Source of the DNA: Rhipidocladum racemiflorum
Taxonomy: Eukaryota > Streptophyta > Magnoliopsida > Poales > Poaceae
Direction of reading: 5' to 3'
Assembly (NCBI GenBank): GCA_036346355.1
Contig: CM070570.1
Coordinates: forward strand, 44,345,592-44,409,591
DNA: 64,000 nt
Below, piece after piece: positions 57,095-64,000 of the stretch; position 1 is the stretch's first letter, and the number at the start of each line of letters is the position of its first letter. The translations under genes were made by a program, and so were the position numbers. Below the pieces are notes generated by a model. It was not told the DNA's origin, did no database searches, and saw only the letters and a list, made by a program, of their open reading frames with translations.

Positions 57095-58652
57095 TCAGAC
57101 TGATCCTTCCTTCATCACGTCGTTCGCCAGAGCCTCGGAGGTGAAGCATAACGGTCCGCTAGGGCGAACAGCTCCGGACCGACGTGGGTGGCTTCCCGGA
57201 CATCTTCTTGATGAGGTCGGGTCGCCGACTCCTTTCTCGAAGGCCGCTATCACAACCGCATCTGTGACGCCCCGAACGGTGCTTTTCTTGTTCATGAAGC
57301 GCTGACGAACTCCGGAGGGATTCGCTCCTCCTTGGTGTAGCTGGTATAGGTCCCAAGGGGTGCCTGGGCGCTCGTAAGTGCCTTGGAAATTTGAGATGAA
57401 CTGCTCACACAGATCTCCCCAGGAATCTATAGAGTTCGCTGGAAGTCCGGTGAACCATGCTTGGGCCAGGGGCGAGAGGGTAACCGGCAAGTAGTTTGCC
57501 ATTACTGATCCTCTGCGGCCCTGACTGCCAGAGCGTATACTTGTAGCTAAGCCTCTGGGTCTCTCTCTCCGTCAAACCTAGTGATGCCTTTAGGATTAAA
57601 TCCATCAGGCCAAACCACTCAGCGTAGGTGAGGAGTAAACGCACGGACCCCTTCGATGACTCCGCGATACCCCCCGGGAGGTGATCGACGCGGAGGGGAT
57701 CGCACTTGGCGTATTTCGCGGCCTCGCGGAAGGATGCCGGCGCGCTCATATTCGCCGGCTTGACGGCGTTGTTCCTCCTTTCTCGATCGCGGGCGCTGGC
57801 GCCGAGGTTCGAACGGAGGTCGCGCCGATGCTATGTCGCAAGTCGTCTCTCGCTGGTAGAACATGATGTATCGACGGGCTTCGACCTAACCGGCCGCTGG
57901 TCGCCTGGTCCTCGCCGGACCACGTGGCGGCTCCTTCGCCGCCGGCTGGTCGGTTTGAGTATGCTTTGGATAGTCGCCGCCGTCACCATGGCCTTTACTT
58001 GGGCCATGATCGGGCAATCTGGATCATCTCGCCTCAAAGATAGGGCCGTGGTATCCAGGAGTGTCTTGGAGGCGACGATATTCTGGCGTGGGGTACGAAA
58101 CAGCCTGGTCCCCATCTTGGCTTGCAGAATGTCTTCATTGACAGCCCGCGCGCTGTCTCGAGAGTACGCGCCAGCTGCCAAAGCTCGATCACTCGGCCTC
58201 CTTCCAAATCGGCGGCGATCGAGGTGTCGGCTGCCGCTGACCGCCATGAGCCTTCGATCACACAGACTCTACGGAAATTCCAGCAGCTCTCTAGGCTTTC
58301 TTCTGACTCGGCCGCTGAGGTGGGTGAGTCTGGAGAAGACAAACCTAGGCGCTCGGGGGTGCCGAGTGGCTTGGAGGCGAGAACTCCCACCCTCCGTGCC
58401 TCGGCGTCCTCGAGCCTGACTCCGCGGCTGGAACGGGTCTTCGGATCCCCGCTCGGTACTTTAGAGTACGAGACAGGGGGACCTTCCGATCGGCGCGGAA
58501 GTCGTGACGATGGATCGCCGGAAACCTCACCACCGTAGCGCGGTTCCTTAGAGAGAGAGGCTTCCGAGGTCGTTGGAGATGAAGGTCAGGCTTCCGAAAC
58601 GGAAGACCTGGCCCGGGGCGAAGACTGTGGAGACTTCGCTCGTCGCAGCCAT
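57095..58652 (-). pseudogene. gag of the 12-kb element
   Basis: The ATG at 58652 begins MAATSEVSTVFAPGQVFRF, 48 bp from the 5' LTR. A charged N-terminal part full of Arg and Ser follows. The gag domain reads FGLMDLILKASLGLTERETQ (shifted), then LPVTLSPLAQAWFTGLPANS, WGDLCEQFISNFQGTY and FMNKKSTVRGVTDAVVIAAF. Several frame breaks are present. Confidence 0.83.
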
Positions 58653-58681
58653 CAAGCTTGACGAAGATGTTGACACAAGCC

Positions 58682-58699
58682 CCCTACCTGGCGCGCCAA
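58682..58699 (-). promoter_or_regulatory. Primer binding site region of the 12-kb element
   Basis: On the minus strand, directly after the 5' LTR, it reads GTTGGCGCGCCAGGTAGG, a primer site form common in grass Tat-type elements. I do not assign the tRNA. Confidence 0.75.
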
Positions 58700-59309
58700 C
58701 TGTCGACGATCTGTTTCGCCGGCAATGAGATTTGTGATTCTAGGGGATTTGTGCGGGATCTGAGCTTGATGGTAACACAGGATACTGGGGCAATCTGTTT
58801 TAGACAGGTTCGGGCTCTCTTGGAGGAGATAATACCCTAGTCCTGTGTTCTTGGATGTATTGTGTGTGTTCAAGAGAGAGCAAGAGAGGGAGAGCCCTCT
58901 TCTTGTTTTTTTCCTCCTCCCCTTATATACTGGGGGGTGAATACATGATAGATGGGCGCCACCGGGCCCTAAACATGATGGCCTGGACGACATGTCCCTT
59001 GTCCTTATCCGCCTTCACGCTCTATGTCCTGGAGAGGAGGTTATGCTTTCTCCGACCCACGCCTGCCGCCTTGTCAGGTTCCAGCTTCCGCAGGCTCGCA
59101 AAGGTCGCATCAAGATGCCTCGTCCCTGGCGGGTTGTTAGGGCGGGGCACGAAGCTTCCTTGAAGGACCGGGAGTTGTCTTGGGGAGCAAGTCGAAGGTC
59201 TCCTCTGGGCCCGTCGTGGTGCTGCTTGGCCTTGGGCTTTCCATTCCGCCTGTCAGGCCCAGCCGGGTGTAGGTCCCTCTTACGGGACCCCTGTTTCTGT
59301 CATCCCACA
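58700..59309 (-). repeat. 5' LTR of the 12-kb element
   Basis: The 610-bp partner of 47259-47860. One substitution is seen in the first 390 bp. The remaining differences are short indels in GC-rich spots. The GTCCA duplication follows at 59310-59314. Confidence 0.95.
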
Positions 59310-59314
59310 GTCCA

Positions 59315-60199
59315 CTTCAAGCATCATGAAATTCTCAAAAAATTTCATAATCTCAAAAACAAATCAAACACAATTCCAATTTTGCTCAAAACCATGATCG
59401 AGCAAAAACGCATTCACGACGGACCAAAAAATTTGGTCCAGCGTACATGTAAAACTTAATGTTTTTAAGAACTTTGTCTCCGCGTAAAACCTTCGTATAC
59501 ATTTATGACATACCAAAAATTTGGGTATCGCTGCTCATGGAAAAACGAGGTTGCCAAAAACAAGTGTATGACAGACCAAAAATTTGGTCCGTCATACATG
59601 GGAAAAACAAGGTCGCCATCAAAGATGTGTATGATGCACCAAAAACTTTGGTCCGTCATACATGGGAAAAACGAGTTCGCCAAAAGCATGTGTATGATGG
59701 ACCAAAAATTTGGTCCGTCATAAATGGGAAAAACGAAGTTCGCCAAAAGCATGTGTATGATGAGACCAAAAAATTTGGTCCGTCATACATGGGAAAAACG
59801 CGATTTCTTGTACAAGCGTAAAAGCATCAAAATCACGTTTATGACAGACCAAAAAGTTTGGTCCGTCATACATGGGAAAAACGCGATTTCTTGAGCAAGC
59901 GTAAAAGCATCAAAATCACGTTTATGACAGACCAAAAAGTTTGGTCCGTCATACATGGGAAAAACGCGATTTCTTGAGCAAGCGTAAAAGCATCAAAATC
60001 ACGTTTATGACAGACCAAAAAGTTTGGTCCGTCATACATGCGAAACTCACTGTTTTTGGATGTTTGGTCTGGCGCAAATGCAAAGTCTCTGTTTTTGGAT
60101 GTTTGAATGTTTGGTCCTTCATGCAAGCAATTTTGCAAGATTAATCCTAACCAATTTTTCAGCACAAAATCAAGCCAATTTTTCATCACATGATTCACA
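59315..60199 (-). repeat. 3' LTR of the Sirevirus-like element, proximal part (U3)
   Basis: On the minus strand it starts TGTGAATCATGTG after a purine tract. It is interrupted by the 12-kb gypsy and continues at 47258. Together the parts are about 2.0 kb. Tandem palindromic units fill much of it. Confidence 0.82.
59550..60045. repeat. Tandem palindrome-bearing repeats in the LTR
   Basis: The phrase GGTCCGTCATACATGGG recurs at about 59586, 59650, 59712 (one change), 59777, 59860, 59943 and 60026 (ending CATGCG). Spacing is 62-65 bp for the first four and exactly 83 bp for the last three intervals. The last full units are identical or differ at two bases. Each unit has an inverted repeat of about 14 bp per arm (TATGACAGACCAAA / TTTGGTCCGTCATA, one mismatch). 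Confidence 0.93.
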
Positions 60200-60212
60200 A
60201 TCTCCCCCTTGA
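60200..60212 (-). promoter_or_regulatory. Polypurine tract of the Sirevirus-like element
   Basis: The minus strand reads CAAGGGGGAGATT next to the LTR start. Confidence 0.85.
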
Positions 60213-61320
60213 TGAAAACATTGGCAACACCACTTTAGATTTGAACATTGCATTCTCTTTTTAAAAGATTTTGAGATCCAAAGGATTAACACCAAAACAC
60301 AGAACCTCCCCCTTTGACAAAAAGGCAAAACAAAATCTCCCCCTGAGAATGAAAATGTGTGTGAATGTGCAATGTGTCCAAGAATTCCAAAATTCTCCAA
60401 AAATGCTCAAATTTCCAAAAAAAACTTTTTCCCCCTTTTTCTTTGAACTTCTCAAATATTCCCAAAATTTCTCCCCCTTTGACAATGGATTCATCAAGAG
60501 TACAAGAGAGAGAACAGATTCAAAATTTTTCTTGAAACAATGATTTCACAAAGAAAAACAAGGAAGTGCCAAGATAGGAAAAGATGAGCTCATTCGATCA
60601 TATAACCTTATATATCACATAATATGCAAAATACATGATCTTGATGTGATTTTAACAAGTTAGGGAATGACATGCATCTCAACCTCAATTTAGTCAACTA
60701 TAGCCAAGTACTAAGCAAGATCTTAGCAGAAAAAGCAAGGCTTAAAAAATTCAAGCAACTAACAACTTAGGGCGAGCAAGTAGTTTCAACTCCAATCTAG
60801 TAGACCAATTTAATCTTTAAACAATAAGTTGCATGTGGCATGCTTGAAGCATACTTCTTTTATTTTCTAGGAGTGGCATGCTTGAAGCATACATCTTATC
60901 TTTGAGGGAATGGCATGCTTGAAGCATACATCTTATCTTTTTAGGGAAAGCAAGCCTGAAGCACATAACTTGAAGCTTTTGCTTTTAATAGCCCCCTTTT
61001 TTATATTGATTCCCTTTTCTTTTTCCTTTTTCTTTGATTGTAAACATGCAAAAGTGATTAAAGGTCTTATGAAAGAGTAAAGTTGAAAACACACTTGCTT
61101 CATAGCCCAAATTTGTCAAGAAGATTCAATATCAAGCCTAGAAGAGTGAGATATCACAGAGTATTTAGCTATAGGCAATCAGTCCAGGGAATTCCGCAAT
61201 GTCATTTTTAGTTCAAGTGATACAATTAGATTATCATATATTATCTCAATTACATAACATATAAAGAAATATGATAAAGTGAGCTCATTAAGTGAAAGAA
61301 CTTGGCAAGGAAACTCCCCC
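60213..61320 (-). other. 3' region with repeated purine-tract-like motifs
   Basis: No protein is recognised. Besides the main purine tract, CCCCCT motifs occur near 60307, 60342, 60432, 60473 and 61314 (purine-rich on the minus strand). At 60836-60928 a unit of about 38 bp containing GGCATGCTTGAAGCAT occurs three times. Such clustered purine motifs are a described Sirevirus trait. Confidence 0.65.
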
Positions 61321-61926
61321 TCAAAACAAACCCATTGGATGAACAATCCCAAGTTCTCCCCGAATAAAAGTAAAACGAGAAGAAGACAAAGGTTTTGTAA
61401 AAATATCTGCCAATTGATGTTCAGTATCCACATGATGAAGCATAATGTTGCCTTTTTCAACATGATCTCTGAGAAAGTGAAATCTGATGTCAATGTGTTT
61501 TGTTCTAGAGTGTTGCACGGGGTTCTTAGCAATGCAAATTGCACTAGTGTTATCACACAAAAGAGGAACACTATCCAAATTAACCCCATAATCTTTAAGT
61601 GTAGCTACTATCCAAAGAATTTGAGAACAACAACTAGCAGCAGCCACATATTCAGATTCAGCAGTTGATTGTGCAACAGAAGATTGTTTTCTAGATGACC
61701 ATGCAATAAGAGAATTGCCCAAGAAATGACATGTACCAGATGTACTTTTTCTATCCATTCTACATCCTCCAAAATCAGCATCAGAAAAGGCTCTTAAACT
61801 AATGCATGAGGAAGCAGAAAGCCAAATGCCAAAATCTTGAGTTCCATGAAGATACCTGAAAATTCGCTTGACAGCTTGTCGATGTGAAGTACGTGGGGAA
61901 GCTTGAAAACGAGCACACAAGCACAC
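61321..61926 (-). pseudogene. End of pol: RNase H of the Sirevirus-like element
   Basis: It reads FSDADFGGCRMDRKSTSGTC, IAWSSRKQSSVAQSTAESEY, VPLLCDNTSAICIAKNP, RTKHIDIRFHFLRDHVEKG and ADIFTKPL, the complete set of copia RNase H motifs, and ends at a stop at 61321. It lies in a different frame from the upstream part. One extra base near 61930 separates it from the reverse transcriptase thumb. Confidence 0.93.
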
Positions 61927-63796
61927 AAAGAAATTGTATATCCGGCCTTGATGCAGTGAGGTACAAAAGTGAACCTATCATGCTTCTATATTCCTTTTGA
62001 TCAACCGGCTCACCATCTTCATCCGGATCAAGTGTGCAATTGCTTTCCATAGGTGTCATGATTGGTTTGCTGTTTTTCATCCCAAATCTATGCAACAAGT
62101 CTTTTGTGTATTTGCTTTGATGTACAAAGGTACCATCCTTTGTTTGCTTGATTTGAAATCCCAAAAAGTATGTCAACTCACCCATCATACTCATCTCAAA
62201 CTCCTTCCTCATTGTTTCTGAAAACTCAGACACTAAAACATGAGAGGAACCACCAAAGATTTTTAGCCTATCATACCATGCTCTAGGGGCTTGTTTCAAA
62301 CCATACAAAGCTTTTGATAGTTTGAACACATGATTTGGAAACTTTGGATTTTCAAAACCAGGTGGTTGCTTGACATAAACCTCCTCATTTATGTAGCCAT
62401 TAAGAAAAGCACTTTTCACATCCATTTGATACAATTTGAAACCTTTGGATGCTGCAAAAGCTAAAAGGATTCTAATGGCTTCAATTCTAGCAACAGGAGC
62501 AAAGGTTTCATCAAAATCTAAGCCTTCAATTTGAGTGAAACCTTGAGCAACCAATCTAGCCTTGTTTCTAACAACAACACCATCCTCACTTTGTTTATTT
62601 TTGAAAACCCATCTAGTTCCAATAACATTAAAATCTGGAGGTGGTGAGATAAGTTTCCAAACTTTATTTCGTTCAAAATTCTCTAATTCTTCATGCATGG
62701 CATTGATCCAAGATTCGTCAGATAATGCATGAGATATATCTTTGGGTTCAAAAGAAGCAACTAAAGCAGAATGAGCATGAGTGTCAGAATGAATAAACCT
62801 GGATCGAGTGACTCTCTCATTTAGATCTCCAATCATTTGTTCAGATGGATGCATTTTCTGAATGTGCAAGGGAGCATTGGCTTTTGAGACTTCTCCTTCT
62901 CCTTCTTCATTTTCAGCATGTACAGATGATGTTGTAGCTTGAGGATGGTTAGCTGTAGGTGATGAAGTAGTAGGTGCCAAAGGTGCTACAGCTTGTTGTG
63001 CATTAGAAAGAGTCAAGACCTCATCTTCAACATCATCATTATCTTCAAAGATTTTCTCCCCCTGAACATATGCGCCTGTACCTGCATCACTTAGACTAGT
63101 ACCTGGACTAGACTCATAAAAAGTAACTTCACAAGTTTCCACAATTTTGTTAGTCTCCAAAACAAGCACACGATAGCCTCGAGTATGAGAAGGATATCCA
63201 AGAAAAATGCCATCAGTTGATCTAGCTTCAAATTTATCAAGATTTCCAGATTTCAAGACAAAACATTTGCATCCAAAAACTCGAAAGTGAGAAACAGAAG
63301 GTCTATGTCCAAACCGAAGCTCATATGGAGTCTTACCCAATTTTGATCTCAAAAACACACGGTTTGAAACATAACAAGCAGTTGAAATCGCTTCAGCCCA
63401 AAAATTTCTAGGAGTGTGATGTTCATCTAACATGGTTCTAGCCATCTCAACCAACGTTCTGTTTTTCCTTTCGACTACACCGTTTTGTTGAGGCACTCTA
63501 GGTGATGAAAATTGATGATCAATTCCTTTTTTAGCACAAAAGAGATCAAAAGAAGAATTTTTAAACTCAGTTCCATTATCACTTCTAATCGCTCTTGGAT
63601 GATCAACAGAAAGCCTAAGAACAAGACTTCTAAAATGACTAAAAGCCTCATCCTTAGATGCCATAAAGTATACCCAAGAGTATCTAGAAAAATCATCAAC
63701 AATAACAAGCACATACCACTTGCCTCCAAAAGATTGAACTCGAGATGGTCCAACAGTGTCAAGATGTAGTAGCTGTCCTGGAGCGTTTGTCATCAC
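61799..63796 (-). pseudogene. Integrase and reverse transcriptase, with the catalytic loop deleted
   Basis: A long frame (665 codons). The integrase core has LHLDTVGPSRVQSFGGKWYV, VDDFSRYSWVYF, IRSDNGTEFKN and PQQNGVVERKNRTLVEMAR, with the D, D and E catalytic residues in place. A linker follows, then the reverse transcriptase: WINAMHEELENFERNKVWKL, ARLVAQGFTQIEGLDFDETF, YQMDVKSAFLNGYINEEVYV and LKQAPRAWYDRLK. There it jumps directly to IFGGSSHVL, so the region that normally carries Y-V-D-D (roughly 40 residues) is missing in frame. The thumb follows (MMGELTYFLGFQIKQ, PIMTPMESN). After RPDIQF a one-base shift spoils the frame. Confidence 0.92.
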
Positions 63797-64000
63797 CTTA
63801 CCATGTCTACAAGAGGTGGATGTGAACCTGCAATCATCTTACCATGTCTACAAGAAGAACATACTAGATTGCTATCACCCTTAAGCTTAGGTAAGCCACG
63901 TATGAGATCTAAACCACTTACACGAGTAAGATGATCAAAACCAACATGACCAAGTCTACGATGCCAAAAGAATAAATCTTTAGAAACATTGGCAATTAGA
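63797..64000 (-). pseudogene. Integrase zinc-binding region, interrupted by a small duplication
   Basis: It reads FFWHRRLGHVGFDHL and VCSSCRHGKM, the HHCC pre-integrase motif of copia elements. A 41-bp direct duplication (TTACCATGTCTACAAGA at 63798 and 63839) shifts the frame and creates a stop before the integrase core frame starts at 63796. The frame continues past the window end. Confidence 0.85.

Larger units (their letters stand above)
47259..59309 (-). mobile_element. Complete 12-kb Tat-type gypsy element, defective
   Basis: LTRs of 602 and 610 bp (47259-47860, 58700-59309) and a perfect 5-bp duplication GTCCA (47254-47258, 59310-59314). On the minus strand gag, protease, reverse transcriptase, RNase H and integrase run from 58652 to about 52966. 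A 4-5-kb 3' region follows, with plus-strand open frames and a tandem repeat next to the 3' LTR. A long 3' region with tandem repeats and an antisense frame is described for Tat-lineage elements such as Grande. The LTRs are almost identical over their first 390 bp, differing mainly by small indels in GC-rich spots. The polyprotein is broken many times. Confidence 0.93.
46124..64000 (-). mobile_element. Sirevirus-like copia element, split by a 12-kb gypsy; runs off the window
   Basis: On the minus strand, from the right edge: integrase zinc region, integrase core, reverse transcriptase, RNase H (to 61321), a 3' region with repeated purine-tract-like motifs (60200-61320), purine tract and 3' LTR (60199-59315, continuing 47258-46124). 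A Tat-type gypsy at 47259-59309 sits in the LTR, with duplication GTCCA. The multiple purine motifs and the pol sequence fit Sireviruses. The 5' LTR, gag and protease lie outside the window. Confidence 0.85.

Noticed and set aside
53319..58247. A domestic reverse-transcriptase gene or defence system
   Set aside because: The reverse transcriptases all sit in LTR retrotransposon order with gag, protease and integrase, so ordinary retroelements explain them.
59550..60045. CRISPR-like palindromic repeats with regular spacing
   Set aside because: The sequences between palindromes are also repeated, there are no cas genes, and the array is in a eukaryotic LTR.
61279..61668. 129-codon plus-strand frame
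   Set aside because: It is antisense to RNase H of the Sirevirus-like element and has no motif of its own.

Overview
The window is plant nuclear DNA, almost certainly from a grass (Poaceae). Two spliced host genes lie in a sea of LTR retrotransposons. One of them is very GC-rich, as many grass genes are. The transposon types are typical of large grass genomes: copia and Sirevirus-like elements, chromovirus and Tat-type gypsy elements, a small Helitron, an Ac/Ds-like hAT element and a Tourist MITE. I cannot name the species from sequence alone.

Layout, left to right. 1-164 is the tail of a long LTR. 972-6272 is a complete chromovirus (Reina-like, minus strand) with matching LTRs and a 5-bp target duplication, but its gag-pol is frameshifted. 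6827-10235 (minus) is a five-exon DUF630/DUF632 (APSR1-type) gene with an intact 690-aa reading frame, a probable leader intron and a small Helitron in intron 2. 11849-12442 is a hAT element with a perfect 8-bp duplication. 14570-21041 is a truncated copia element (minus) split by a 3.4-kb solo LTR. 21042-26010 is a dead Tat-type gypsy (plus) carrying a Tourist MITE. 26063-26726 is an oppositely oriented gypsy LTR.

27360-28317 (plus) is a two-exon gene for a 188-aa DUF1118 thylakoid protein (RIQ1/RIQ2 family). Just downstream, 28960-42898 is a decayed Del/Tekay-like gypsy hit twice by one long-LTR family; the second of those LTRs holds a 4.2-kb solo LTR, which itself holds a 614-bp solo LTR. 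43186-46123 is probably another chromovirus LTR. 46124 to the window end is a Sirevirus-like copia element (minus) whose 3' LTR was split by a 12-kb Tat-type gypsy (47259-59309, minus). That gypsy carries an antisense gene in its 3' region.

No bacterial-type system, CRISPR array, rRNA or tRNA gene was seen. The most unusual structures are inside the LTRs. The long LTRs at 30270-33591 and 35132-42023 hold many short hairpins whose stems differ but whose loop is nearly always TGTGT. The Sirevirus-like LTR holds tandem units that each carry a near-perfect palindrome. The 12-kb gypsy has a separate antisense transcription-unit-like region. Both host genes read cleanly, whereas the young-looking retroelements with near-identical LTRs have many frameshifts. 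That suggests either mobilisation in trans of already defective copies or poor consensus quality in repeats.
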